A stretch of 64,000 bases of DNA, taken from NCBI GenBank assembly GCA_963920525.1, contig OY986439.1, positions 5,226,501 through 5,290,500 on the forward strand, given 5' to 3'. Shown piece after piece: positions 45,758 through 57,339 of this stretch. This stretch comes from Dichetophora obliterata. Taxonomy: Eukaryota > Arthropoda > Insecta > Diptera > Sciomyzidae. Position 1 is the stretch's first letter. The number at the start of each line of letters is the position of its first letter. Both the position numbers and the translations under genes were made by a program. The notes beneath the pieces were generated by a model, which saw only the letters and a list, made by a program, of their open reading frames with translations, had not been told where the DNA came from and did no database searches.

Positions 45758-47177
45758 AATGAGTGAAACAGTAAGAATTACCTGGAGAACAATTTCTTAG
45801 AACAGTTTAACCCTCGAAACCCCTTATGGTCCAAATTGACCTCATAAATCGAAAAACCCGTTTTTTCGTATAAGCTTTGTTCAAACAAAAACAAGTAAGC
45901 TTTTTGATGAAAAAATATTCCCCTGATATACTGGCGCTAAGTGAAATTATAAATTAATACAAATTAACCAACCTTCTGTGTGCCTAAAATGACCTCAAAG
46001 GTATTAAAACTAAGTTTTTCAAATCGGCCATTGCTCAGTGAAAATCGTATTCTAGGGATCAAAATAAGAAACTTTGCGCGAGGAACTATACCTCTAAAAC
46101 GAATTCTAATGCCCTAGCTTTTGACTTTTGTCCTTTCATGTAAAGTGCCAAAATGGTGATTTTTTTAAATGCTTGTATGGGGAACCCCCAAGTGGGTTCC
46201 AGGGGGTATGCCACTGGCATGGGTGGATCGGCCCTCCAAAGTTACTGGGGGTCGGTCATACACTTGGACTCGATTGGGGCACTCTAAATGGGTCAAAGAG
46301 AGATTTTTCAAAATTTGATTCTACGGGACAAAAGTCAAAAGTTGGGGCATTAGAATTCATTTTAGAGGTATAGTTCCTCGGGCAAAGTTTCTTATTTTGA
46401 CCCCTAGAATACGATTTTCACCGAGCAATGGGCGATTTTTAAATCAACCCGCCCTAATATATATATATTAGGCCGGAGCGAATTTCAAAAGAGCATAGCA
46501 TCGATTTGGCTCAGGGCACATTTAACAGGCATTGTAACAAAAATGTAAGCTTCAAAATTTCATTTCGATCTGATTGCATCTTCCTGCTCCGGTTTGTTCT
46601 TAAAATCAGGAAAGTTTTTAAAACCTAGTGGTATGTGACAAATAAGAAGTGATTCGGTTAGTACAAACATGAAATGGAGGTACACAAAATTTCGTCCTTC
46701 TTCCTGCTCTAAGATATCCTTAAAAATTACATAAATTAAAAAAAAATTATATTGCAAAGATTTTCAGCTTAACTTATAGGCTCTTACCCAAATATTGATT
46801 TTAGGAATTTTTTTTCTATGCCACGTCATCTTCTTATTCCAGAATGTCCTTGAAAATGGGATTTTTTAAAAATCATAAAAATCGTTAAAAATTGGAGCCA
46901 AATCAACTGAAAATAGGATAAACTGAACACATGCAAAATATCATTACGATCTGACTCCAAATGCCTATAACGAAAATTTATTTGAAAAACTTCGTTGGAG
47001 AAAATAAAATTTATTTCTTTAACTCTATGTATATACACAAAATGTACGTAAATATAGGTTGAATAGGTTGTTTTTGTTTGAACAAAGCTTTTATAGGAAA
47101 AAAATGGGAAAATTTGGACCAGAAGGGTTAAACTGTTCTAAAAAATTATTCTCCAGATAGTTTTTACTGTTTCACTC
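45758..47177. mobile_element. Foldback element with TTAACCC repeat and about 120-140 bp inverted ends
   Basis: 'aatgagtgaaacagtaa', 'cctggagaacaa', 'ttagaacagtttaaccc', 'tggtccaaatt' and 'taagctttgttcaaacaaa' (45758-45895) all recur inverted at 47068-47177. TTAA next to CCC occurs in both arms (45807-45810, 47128-47131), giving a 1,317 bp inner unit. This suggests a piggyBac-type element whose two TTAA sites lie within a larger duplicated flank. The centre is a second foldback. Confidence 0.75.
46016..46440. repeat. Nested foldback, arms about 120 bp
   Basis: ggccattgctcagtgaaaat, cgtattctagggatcaaaat, aagaaactttgcgcgaggaa, ctatacctctaaaacgaatt and ctaatgccc (46020-46115) recur inverted at 46345-46435. 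Between them is a GC-richer spacer (gggaacccccaag..gggttcc). The frame 46128-46373 is fortuitous. Confidence 0.88.
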
Positions 47178-47349
47178 ATTCTATCGTCCGGGGAGGGTGG
47201 CGAACGGTAATTTTTTCTTAAGTGTAGTTAGTTATTTATTTTTTTATTATTTTTATTATTTTGTTATTTTTTGTTTGTTTTCGAAAGCCACGTCGCTACC
47301 TCGGTTGACCGCAAGGTCTATCACCGGGGCTGCGACGTAGGCACTCTGC

Positions 47350-47829
47350 TAGAGGTGGGCAATAGCACAATTTTTTGTTTGTTGACTCACCAGCACATGT
47401 GCACCCTTGTGTGTCAGCACACTGTGCTAGCACAATTGTGCCACAATCGGACAAAGCACTTATAAAAGTGTCGATAACAAATAGAGTGATAACATCTTTT
47501 CTATTGATTTGTTTACAATATTCACATTGTCATATTGCATATTGTCAATTATTGCCAGTAAGCCAAAGTGAAAGCAAAAACAACTTTACTAAGCAAAAAC
47601 TTACAAAATGCAGTGCACAGTAGCGATAACCAATGAGTATCAGTGAGGAAGCTTAGCACAACACTCTGCTATTCATCCCAACACAGCACACAAAAGTAAC
47701 TTTACGCGCAAAAGTTCGTCAAAGCTCTGCTCTTTGTGTGCTATGTGAGTCAACGTAGTAAGCTAGCACACATGGCACACTACAGAGTCAGCACAGTGCC
47801 ATAGCACAGCACTGAGCTACCCACCTCTA
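47350..47829. mobile_element. hAT-type MITE with AGCACA subterminal clusters
   Basis: The ends are TAGAGGTGGG and its complement (cccacctcta, ending 47829), flanked by CACTCTGC (47342-47349) and CTCTCTGC (47830-47837), 7 of 8 identical. Within about 120 bp of each end agcaca/tgtgct motifs are densely repeated, often as gctagcaca. hAT transposases bind such subterminal repeats. The element is 480 bp with no coding capacity. Confidence 0.88.
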
Positions 47830-47889
47830 CTCTCTGCTACGTCACCATGGCGTCTACAGTTGTCGTATTAGAAATAACGGAGCGTTCCT

Positions 47890-48168
47890 TTTTACCGATT
47901 GTCAACCGATTACCGAAACGATTATAAACGGACTACCGATTACCGAACCGATTTAAAACGGATTACTCATTACCTAAGCGATTACCAACCGATTACCAAT
48001 TACCGAAGCGATTACCAACTGATTACCCATTGCCGAAGCGATTACCAACCGATTACCAAAGCTATTACCAACCGATTATCCGAAGCGATTACCAACTGAT
48101 TACCGGATTATAAAGCAATTACCAACTGATGACCGAGTACTTAAGCGATTACCAACTGATTAAGCCCG
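47890..48168. repeat. Minisatellite, CGATTACCAAC units of about 24-31 bp
   Basis: About nine degenerate units of gattaccaac.gattacc..a plus ..gaagc follow each other. The frame 47899-48099 (repeating TDYR) is an artefact. Confidence 0.9.
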
Positions 48169-49252
48169 CTAGTGACTACCCGAAGCTGCATAACTAAGAG
48201 GTTATAATAAGGACAACGTATTCAATAAAGTAACTTTGTGAATTACTCAAAACCCTGCGATCTAATCTAGGTATGTTTGACCCTGGAGCGGCTGAGTTTT
48301 ACCTCAGACTTTGACAAAACCACGTCACTATGAGTTAGTTTTGTTTTTTTTTTTTGTAAACATCAAGAAGAAAGAAAATATAACTTAATAAAATGCTTTT
48401 GAATAGAGTTGAACGGCGGCACTACGAAATGAAAATTTTCCATTTTCTAATTTTTTCTAATTTTTTAAATTTTTTTTTTTTATTCCTTAACTTACAGACC
48501 TTTTATACGTTTATGATCTTATACGTTTACACACTTCGCCACACCCAAATTCTTTGAATTTTTTCTTAAACTTCAGAATTTTCCGTCTAACTTAAATACA
48601 AATTAATGGCGAAAATTTCTAAAAATAAACTCAACGAGTTCTTGTGGTGAGCATTAATGGGTTAAGCTGTATACACTCGCCTCAAATGAGCCTGCCCACG
48701 GACTCACTTTGAAATTAGTTTAATTAAAACAGTTTTTTTACTTGCAAGTGTTGATAAGCGCAAAGTTTTAACAAATTATGCAAATAGATTTTTTAGTGAT
48801 AAGGGAATTTTTTTCACCATTCCAAAATTTTTAATACAGAATTTGGTGAAGCGAAATCTACGAAAATTCTGTGTGACATTCTTAAAAATTCGTAGATTTC
48901 CCTTACTTTGCCACTGTTGTCCGTTTATCTGTGCAAGGCTTAAATATCCGTAGAAATCCGTAATTTCCGTGTAGTTGGCACCACTGGCTAAAACTATGAA
49001 TTTATATATTCAATATCAAAGTGATACTGGAATGATTTCTTGCAGTTGAAAAAAGATTTCCAAACTGTTGATCGGAAAATTATTTAATGTTTAAAAATGT
49101 ACTCAAAAATTTAATACGAAATATATTGTATAAATATATTGCAAAAAGCCCAAAATTAAATTTCAATTTTGATCAGTTGAAAATCTATTCTATAGTTTAA
49201 AATAAAATCTAGGTGTGTTTGATTTTGACGTTTTAACACAACACGGGCTTAC
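48169..49252. other. AT-rich non-coding stretch
   Basis: One 'gcattaatgggttaa' near 48647-48662 resembles a family P piggyBac-like terminus followed by TTAA; its partner is not visible. Confidence 0.4.
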
Positions 49253-49254
49253 TA

Positions 49255-49601
49255 CACAGTAAAAAATTATCTTTTTTATAACATTTGTGTGGTATAAACT
49301 TTTTTTATTCCAAATAATTTATAAATTTTTGCCTCTCAATATTATAAAAATAATAAAACAAATAAAATTTTAAAATTTTATATGGATATCATACGTAAAT
49401 CAAAATATATTCTGGTTCGAAAGTAAAAAATTCACCGAAATCGGGAAATTTAAAAATATAGTGGTTTCGATTGGTCGGACGAGAAAAATGGTCTGGAAAA
49501 ATTTATAAAATTTGATGGTATAACTTTTGAAACAATTTTGGTTTGGATTTATTATACGTTTACCAAATAGTATAAAATTTATAATCATATTTTTTACTAT
49601 G
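49255..49601. mobile_element. Small TA-flanked MITE, TIR CACAGTAAAAAAT
   Basis: CACAGTAAAAAATTA at 49255 pairs with attttttactatg ending 49601, one mismatch in the first 13, with TA on both sides. It is 347 bp and AT-rich, so part of the match could be compositional. Confidence 0.55.
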
Positions 49602-51049
49602 TAGTATATTAAATTTTACTTAAAACCCTACATCAGAAGTTGACAAGCTTTTCTCAAAAAACGAAAAAAAAAAATTTATTTGCATTTAAAAAAAAACTAT
49701 TAGTATGACTATGATTATGACAGTCAATAAAAAAATTTGGCATTTAATACTAACATTTTTGAACATTGTATAACGAATATGTGCACTTTCCCCAACATTT
49801 ACTTTAAGAGTGGCCACATGCATAGCTTTTTTTTATTAATTTTTTGCATTTTTTATTATTGTTGCAAATTATGTAAATTCGATTATTTTACAAATAAATG
49901 ATTTCATGTTTACTAAAGTGAAAATTATTAAGCACTTGTGGTCAAAAATATACCTGTATACAACCAAACAAACATGAGTGCATACATGTGTGTAAATAAA
50001 GTGCATGCACACACAAAAGGCAAAAAAAAAATCGAAAAAAATTAAAATAAACGAAAGAGGAAATTAAATTTTAGCACATAAAAAACTACCACTCAGTGCG
50101 CTTCGGCAAACATGCTGAACTCATGGCCAAAAAGGATATTTATGGACCTTTGCAAAACCACACGCGTGCAGAAACCACGCAAACACATACAGACACGCAA
50201 ACGCACAGATAAGACTGTGTAAATGTTAAGTAATGTGAGTGAGAGAGTGAGGAGTGTATGAATGTGTGCGTTTGTGTAAATGTAAATAATTTCCATACGA
50301 ATGAGCAATTGTGCATTAATACAAATATACAGATATATACACTGTGCGCGCAATGCGTTGTTCTTCGACTCGCTACACTGTAAATAAAAACGCACTTCAG
50401 TTGATAAACACAAAAAAAGAACACAGTCGAAGTCTCATGAAAGTCTATTAAAATACAGTTAATACGTTGTAAATCAAAGATAAGTGCGATCATTTACCGA
50501 ATATCGCGTTGTTGCCGCTGTCTGTCTGAACGAACCCATCTCCGTCCGCCATCAAATTGTGCTAAAAGTTAAAATATGGTTCAAGTATATGTTTGTATGC
50601 GTATTGCTGTACGTGTGGCTTTGTTGCATTTTAAATGTTATTAACGCTTTTCGCACTTATTTGCTCAATCGCTCAATTTAAATGCGATTTACAAAAACTG
50701 ACCACAAGAATGCAAATAATGGCCGCAACAGACAGACAGACAAGTAGACAGCCGACATTCAACGTCATCAGTTTTACGTTCGGCTCGAGTCCGCTTTAAA
50801 TACATGATGCTAATGAAGAAGAAAAAGAAGACGCAATGTTGCAAATTTAATTAAATTAATAACGCTTGCATGCATATTGATCATAATTAAGAGTCGTTAT
50901 TTAATTGAAATCATGTTTGATTTAAGTAATTATGGCTCATCTGCATTTATAAACAATGTTGTTTAATACAGGGAAGAATATATTTTAAAAAACACGCAGA
51001 ATGTAATCGAGTACTATTTAGAGATAGGTCGGGATAGAATAAGATCATA
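49602..51049. other. Non-coding stretch
   Basis: CA/GTG short repeats lie near 49970-50280 and gacagacagac near 50729-50742. Overlapping minus frames near 50093-50493 follow these low-complexity runs. Confidence 0.45.
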
Positions 51050-51450
51050 CGAGGGTCGTTTGATAATTGCGTAAAAATGAAACAAGGAAAGATTTTTTCG
51101 ACAAAAAACGGCGAAATATCTCAATATAGTAATTTTTTAGCGCGATACACTTCGTCCAACGTTCCTCCAATTTTTCGGAAAAATACGTTCGGAAAAATAC
51201 GTTTTCGGAAGGTCCTTATAATAGGCCTCTGTTTCGGTGATGAGCTCCTCTCTGGTGGTGAATCTCTTACCGCAGAGCCACTTCTTCAGGTTTGGAAACA
51301 GAAAATAGTCGGAGGAGGCTAAATCTGGAGAATATGCTGGATGAGGAAGCAATTCGTACTTCAATTCATGGAATTTTTCCATGGAAGGAAGGAGGAAGAC
51401 CAGTTTTTTCCTCGCCAAATGGGGACGTTTCTCTTTCAAAGCGTCGTTAA
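51050..51450 (-). pseudogene. mariner transposase C-terminal fragment
   Basis: The minus strand reads DRFNDALKEKRPHLARKK, then skips the second catalytic motif (HQDNAP in relatives) and resumes MEKFHELKYELLPHPAYS, PDLASSDYFLFPNLKKWL with the third Asp of DD34D, then GKRFTTREEL to the C-terminus at about 51137. A probable TIR (cgagggtcgtttgataa) after TA lies at 51050. The first two-thirds of the gene is missing and a stop precedes the remaining part, so it is inactive. Confidence 0.88.
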
Positions 51451-52452
51451 AACGGTCCAGACTAATGAGCTAGGATAAGTAGCTTTGACAGGACCTATTG
51501 TCAATGTCAAAATAATAAAATATAGAGCTGCCATATTACAAATTAAAATTCAATGAAAAATTTATACTTCTTCTTAGCGTTTCTGATGAAATCCTTTACT
51601 AAAAACGCTTTTAAACGGGGAAGAACAGGTTTTTTGATGAAATAAGGTTTTGAGCTTAGAGAAGGTTATATCATTAAAAAATTAAGCTGGACGAAATCCA
51701 ATATTTTGAAGGCATCACTTGGACATGGGTCGGCCAAGTGTCGCCTGGAAAACTAAAAAAGCCTTCCAGCGAATTAAAAAAAAAAATTAAAGAGATGGAG
51801 GTAGTTTTTGCAAAGTTTAATAGTTTTAAAACTGAGAAATGTTTCTATTTAAAAAAAAATAAGTTTGATTAACGTTGCAGTTATACGTTCAAGATTTTGC
51901 TTTAAAGTTGATCACACATACTACTTGTCAAAACTGATTTCAATTGCCAGCTGTCACGAAGGCTGCACACAACTAGATAGTCAATTTTATTTTCAAAACG
52001 CCATCGTCAATTAATCAACAATGCTCGCGGTACTAAAAGTGCCACAAGAAATTAATAATTTCATAGAAAATACAAAACAATCGTAGGTTTTTATTTTTAA
52101 ACAATTTTTAGTAAATTTTTCAACAACGAAAAATTTATTTGCAAAATTTTCGATCAGTTGTTCAAAACTTGACCGTCAAGTCGTCATACGACTTGGCCGG
52201 AAAACTTAAAGCAGGTTGGTAGTCAATTTCTAAATGTGTGAGTGTGTTAGTAAAAAAGTGTGAATGTATTGCAACTTGAAAGACAAAAATTAAACGTGTA
52301 ACCCCCATGTAACGTTCGTTAATTCATTGCATATGAGAATAAAATTTTTAAATAAAAAATTAAAAAAGAAAACAAGAAATAATGACCAATAATATATTAC
52401 TATGCAATACTTTAAAGTTTATTTATTTTATAATACAATCATATATCCTAGT
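51451..52452. other. AT-rich non-coding stretch
   Basis: No gene recognised. Confidence 0.4.
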
Positions 52453-52465
52453 TGAATCTTATTTA

Positions 52466-52806
52466 AAAAAATAAAGTAAACTGGCCATTTCAGACCATGG
52501 AAGGACTTTAACCTAGCTTTTATTGATCAATTGTGTTGCGCGTGTTATTAAATGTTTGATCACAAATGATCGAGAACTAGACCTACGTGTTTTATGCCGA
52601 CTCCGAACGGCTTATGTTCTCAAAAAGCTTTACATGCAATTTTTACTCTCTGAGTTTTGCCATTGTCTGCAGAGAGGTGACGACCGAACAGAAAAATTAA
52701 CACAATTGAAAAAACTTTCTGACTGAGCTGGAATTGAACCCGGGCTACCGTGGTTCTTTAGCTTAGGGCACACGCACTCTACCCACTAGGCTACGGCCGC
52801 CTCGAC
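52466..52806 (-). mobile_element. tRNA-derived SINE, full length
   Basis: On the minus strand the head carries a pol III A box (TAGCCTAGTGGGTAGAG, forward 52777-52793) and B box (GGGTTCAATTCC, forward 52730-52741), about 35 bp apart as in a tRNA. The body contains 'ctctctgcagacaatgg' and 'gttcggagtcggcataaaa'. A perfect 13 bp duplication TGAATCTTATTTA bounds it (52453-52465, 52807-52819), as made by LINE-driven retroposition. The anticodon arm no longer folds cleanly, so I cannot name the parent tRNA. The frame at 52523-52726 is incidental. Confidence 0.9.
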
Positions 52807-52819
52807 TGAATCTTATTTA

Positions 52820-53395
52820 CCCTTCATAAAATTCCTTTTCCAAGTGTTTATTCCAGAAAAAACATTAATAAAGAAAAGTGGCATCTCTAAAACACACTTT
52901 GACATTAACGGTAGGTCTTGTCACAGCTACTTAACCTGCCTTATTATTCGCCATGCGCGAGAAATTAAAAAATTTACTAACTTCTCAAATTGCTCTCGTA
53001 GGTTCTTATAATAATGACACCAATACTAAAGAACATTTAAGAAAATAAATTCGAAAAGAATAGAAAGAAGAATAGAGAGAAAAAGGCCAAAGGACTAATA
53101 TTTCAGAAAAAAAGATTAGTTTAGACTTAAAACTACGCTGTTTTTTCAAAAACCCGATTTCTTAATATTCATGAAACCGAACTGATAAGATTAATATAAA
53201 AAAATTACAAGATAATTCAAAAAATTTAAACAATTTTAAACAGAATTTTATTAATTTTATTAATTTCTATTCATTTCAATTTCTATTTTATCGTAGTTTT
53301 CAGTAATTAAGTATAAGATGCATAAAGAATATCTAACTATTTATCACTTGAAAAAATAAGAAATTAAAGATATCTTCTCTAATCTACCCAACTCA
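52820..53395. other. AT-rich non-coding stretch
   Basis: No gene recognised. Confidence 0.4.
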
Positions 53396-54513
53396 CAGTG
53401 CGCTTTGCTCGATTTTAGGATGACATTTGCATTATCTCAGAAACAATAAAAGCTAGAGCCATGAAATTTTGTAAAAAATTAGAATTCTAAGTCAACTACA
53501 TCACCTACCTCCCATATAAACCATAATTTTTTTAATAAAAAAGCCAGCATAATAATGCTTATTTATTTTTAAAAGAGTAAATTTAGTTTATTTAACTTCA
53601 CTTAAACGTCATGCTAAAAATATTTCAAATCCGATAACTTTTAAAACCGGTGTGAAGTTAGCCCAAAATCTTCATCCCAAATTTTTTAAATCAGCCCAAC
53701 TTATAATAATGCAAAAATACAACCTAAATAGTAAAATCTGGGCTGAAGTGCAAAAAATCGTGATTTTTTATGAAAGCAAGAAAGAATTCCACACCCCAAA
53801 ACTTGCCCCAAAACAAAAAGTTCCATCCTGAATTTTTGATATGTGATAGCCGATAGCAAAATGATTATATAAGTCCTCAAACCCAAAATTGCTATCTATT
53901 GTCCTTTATACCGTAAAATGGTCTTGAAATAAAATACTCAGTTCGGAAAAGAAAAAAAATTATTTTTAAAACGAAAAAAAAATATAAAAGGTGAAAAGGT
54001 TCCACTCTACATTTTTGTTCAAAAATGTATGTTTATGTGTTTAATCGAACGACACTATGCTTAAGTTCCATTCTATCGTCCTTTGTTCCTAAATTTTTGG
54101 ATGAAAAGCAAAAAATCGTGATTTTTTTTATGAAAGTAAGAATTCCACACCCCAAAACTTGCCCAAAACAAAAAGTTCCATTCTGGATTTGAGATATATG
54201 ATAGTTGATAGTAAACTGAATATATAAGTCCTTAATCCCAAAATTGCTATCTATCGTCCTTCATACCGTAAAATGGTCTTGAAGTAAAACACTCAGTTCA
54301 GAAAAGAAAAGAAAATTATTTTTAAAACGAAAAAAATATATAAAAGGTGAAAAGATACATTTTTGTTTAAAAATTTATTTTTATAAAAAACGGCACTATG
54401 CTCAGGTCCCGCTCTATCGTCCTTGGTACCTTAATTTGAGCTGAAGTGCAAAAATTTATGATTTTTTTATAAAAGTAAGAATTCCACTCGCCAAAACTTG
54501 CCCCAAACTTAAC

Positions 54514-54650
54514 GTTTCCATCCTGGGACCGAATTACAGCGTCTGTGATCGAGCATAATTACGAAGGGCACGACGAGACAAGTGCCTATAAAACTTGTAT
54601 AATTTTCCTCGATCACGGATGCTGTATTTCGGTCCCAGGATGGAAACTTT
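54514..54650. repeat. Central hairpin of the mirror array
   Basis: tttccatcctgggaccgaat, tacagc.tc.gtgatcgag and the complementary right arm (ctcgatcacggatgctgta) pair over about 40 bp around a GC-containing loop of about 55 bp. The pairing extends outward into the flanking units. Confidence 0.85.
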
Positions 54651-54869
54651 TAGTTTGGGGCAAGTTTTGGGGTGTGGAATTCTTACTTTTATAAAAATAT
54701 CACAATTTTTTGCGCTTCAGCCCAAATTTTGGTACCAAGGACGATAGACCGGGACTTGAGCATAGTGCTGTTCGATTAAACACTTAAAAATGCATTTTTG
54801 AACAAAAATGTAAAGTGGAACCTTTTCACCTCTTATGTTTTTTTTCGTTTTAAAAATATTTTTTTTTTT

Positions 54870-55538
54870 GACTTTATACGATTTAAATACAAATTCTAAA
54901 TGTTTGATAGTTAAAATCATACTTGATTTTAAATACAAATTCTAGTTGTTTGATAGTTTAAATCTTTCCAAAGAATCAACAACAAAGTTTTCAATATGAA
55001 AAGGAAAAAAATCACTAGCTGATTTTATTGCAATTGCGGCCTGGCTAAAGGCTTCATCAGAAATCTTTGTGATACCCGTGCAAGCGTGCACTAACGCACT
55101 GCACCACAGGGGCGATGAGATTTGAAGTGTCAATTTCTCAGTTTTTCTCAATTTCATAATTTCACATTTGTTTTTGTATTTTTGCTTTACTTTAGTCTCT
55201 ATGCTTATGTTATTATATGGCACTTCAAATCTCATCGCCCCTGTGGTGCAGTGCGTTAGTGCACGCTTGCACGGGTATCACAAAGATTTCTGATGAAGCC
55301 TTTAGCCAGGCCGAAATTGCAATAAAATCAGCTAGTGATTTTTTCCTTTTCATATTGAAAACTTTTTTGTTGTTGTTGTTTCTTTGGAAAGGTTCGTTAG
55401 AACAATTAATTGTTCTAACTTTGACCTTAAGCTCAATAAAAGATTTTAAACTATCAAACAACTAGAATTTGTATTTAAAATCAAGTATGATTTAAGCTAT
55501 CAAACATTTAGAATTTGTATTTAAATCATATAAAGTCA
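54870..55538. repeat. Inverted pair of a tRNA-like repeat
   Basis: Arms 54870-55129 and 55221-55538 are near-identical inverted copies. From the centre outward they read cacttcaaatctcatcgccc, ctgtggtgcagtgcgttagt, gcacgcttgcac, aaagatttctgatgaagcc and a tail with aatttgtatttaaa twice. 'TGGTGCAGTGCGTTAGTG' resembles a pol III A box; no good B box is visible. The right arm has about 57 bp of extra sequence near 55390. Mirror-image frames 54942-55235 (minus) and 55217-55465 (plus) result from this symmetry. Confidence 0.85.
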
Positions 55539-57110
55539 ACATAATAAATAAAGAGGTCATTTAGGAAAAAACTTTAATCATTTTTTTTTTTCTTTTCTGA
55601 ACTGAGCATTTTACTTCAATACCATTTTGCAGTATGAAGGACGATAGACAGCAATTTTGGGATTAAAGATTAATATATTCAGTTTGCTATCAGCTAGCAT
55701 ATATCTCAAATCCAGAATGGAGCTTTTTGTTTTGGGCCAAGTTTTGGGGTGTGGAATTCTTACTTTCATAAAAAAAATCACGATTTTTTGCTTTTCATCT
55801 AAAAATTTAGGAACCAAGGACGATAGAACGGAGCATGAGCATATTACCATTCGATTAAACACATAAGAACCTTTTCACCTGTTATATTTTTTTTCGTTTT
55901 AAAAATATATTTTTTTTTCTGAAGTTATTACTTTACTTCAATACCATTTTACGGTATGAAGGACGATAGATAGCAATTTTGGGATTCAGACACAATATAA
56001 TCATTTTGCTATCTGCTATCACATATCAAAAATTCAGGATGGAACCTTTTAGTTTGGGGCAAGTTTTGGGGTGTGCAATTCTTACTTTCATACAAAAATC
56101 ACATTTTTTGTACTTAAGCTCAAATTTAGGTACCAAGGACGATAGAGCGGGACTTGAGCATAGTGCTTTTCTATTTGGAACATCAAAATACATTTCTGTG
56201 TTAAAAATGCAGGATGGAAACTTTTAATTTTTCATAACTTTTTCGTTTTTTGAAAAAAAAAATTTTTTTAATTAAGTTTTTTAGTTCGAAGCTGTAGATA
56301 TGAAGGACGATTGATAGGAATTTGGAGAAGAGGCGACAAATTTATCAAATAAATATTACTTTTTTTTTTCAAAAAATGTATGTTTAACTCAATTTTGTAA
56401 CTGCGGCGAATTCAATATTTATACATGATTTACGGCGAATTCGGCAAAAACTTGGGCTATATTTAGATATATCTCCTATAAAACAATATTACGAATTTAA
56501 CGAAATTAAAAAAAATTTTAAAAAATGGTTACTCATACAAAATAAGGTCACAACTTGTATTAAATAATAAATTCAATTTTTTTTTTAATTTAAGACAACC
56601 TACAAATTGTCTTGGAAATCAGTGATTTGATAAAATGTATTTTTAAGACGTTTTTCAAATTAAGTGGTTTTTTTTAATAGCAGCTTGGTGCAGCAAATTT
56701 TTAAAGAAACAGAAGGTCCGATATTTTATGAGAGTTAAAGCCTTCGACTTTAATAATGCTTAATAAGTTAGATATTTTCTACTAAATTTTACTTAAATTT
56801 TCATTCCTTGAAAAATTTACAGTTATATTTCAACGATTTTTCTATTTTTTTTTTTTTTTATTAATATTTTTTATTGTATTTTATATTCAATTCAATGGCA
56901 ATTAAGACATAAAAAAGTCCAAAAAACAAATCCTTGAAATATACTTAGTGCTCAAAGTTATTAATGTTCAAACTTGACTTTATTTTTGGGTTTTATTGAG
57001 CTTATTTTTTTTTTAAAAGTGTAATTTTTTACGAGTTTTTTATGTTTTATAATCTGACGAATAAAAATATTTATTTATAAATGTCGTCCTAAAATTAAAA
57101 AAGCGCACTG

Positions 57111-57339
57111 TGCATCGCTCCAAATTGGTATTTCAGCAGAGACATAAAATATGTTTACGAACACTTTTTGGTTTTGATAAAGTAAAACAGGTAAGTGTAT
57201 CGCAAATTAAATTTTATTTAAATTTATTTTAAATTTTATTTTAAATTTTATTTTAAACATTCAAATAAATAATGCGTTTTGAAGTAAGAGATTTCCTATT
57301 CTCAATCATTTCGAGAGGGAATGGTTACATCAAACTTTC
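57111..57339. repeat. ATTTTATTTTAAA simple repeat and flank
   Basis: Runs of attttattttaa lie near 57215-57256. Nothing else recognised. Confidence 0.5.

Larger units (their letters stand above)
53644..56463. repeat. Mirror-symmetric tandem array with CCAAGGACGATAG motif
   Basis: Ten copies of ggacgatag/ctatcgtcc occur: four in one direction (about 53893, 54075, 54252, 54415) and six in the other (54731, 55638, 55811, 55960, 56130, 56304). Two flavours alternate, 'gtatgaaggacgatag' and 'ggtaccaaggacgatag'. Each unit also carries 'ccaaaacttgcccc', 'gtggaattcttac', 'aaaaaatcacgatttttt' and 'ggtgaaaag'. The direction switches at a centre near 54581. TA flanks the whole block (53642-53643, 56464-56465), inserted into the family C MITE. 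Confidence 0.85.
53396..57110. mobile_element. MITE family C, copy 2, split by a 2.8 kb insertion
   Basis: It starts CAGTGCGCTTT (53396) and ends aaaaaaGCGCACTG (57110). 53396-53643 and 56464-57110 together align, in reverse, with 14230-15252. The TIR here (ATTTTAGGATGACATTT left, ATTTTAGGACGACATTT right complement) defines the family end better than copy 1. No clear target duplication is seen at the outer ends. Confidence 0.85.

Noticed and set aside
47899..48099. TDYR-repeat protein
   Set aside because: It is a translation of the CGATTACCAAC minisatellite.
47890..48168. CRISPR-like array
   Set aside because: The repeats are contiguous and degenerate with no unique spacers, and the genome is eukaryotic.
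50093..50493. 106 and 117-codon overlapping frames with Cys/Val runs
   Set aside because: They coincide with CA/TG-type simple repeats and show no domain.
54942..55465. Two overlapping frames on opposite strands encoding nearly the same peptide
   Set aside because: They are mirror images produced by an inverted repeat, not genes.
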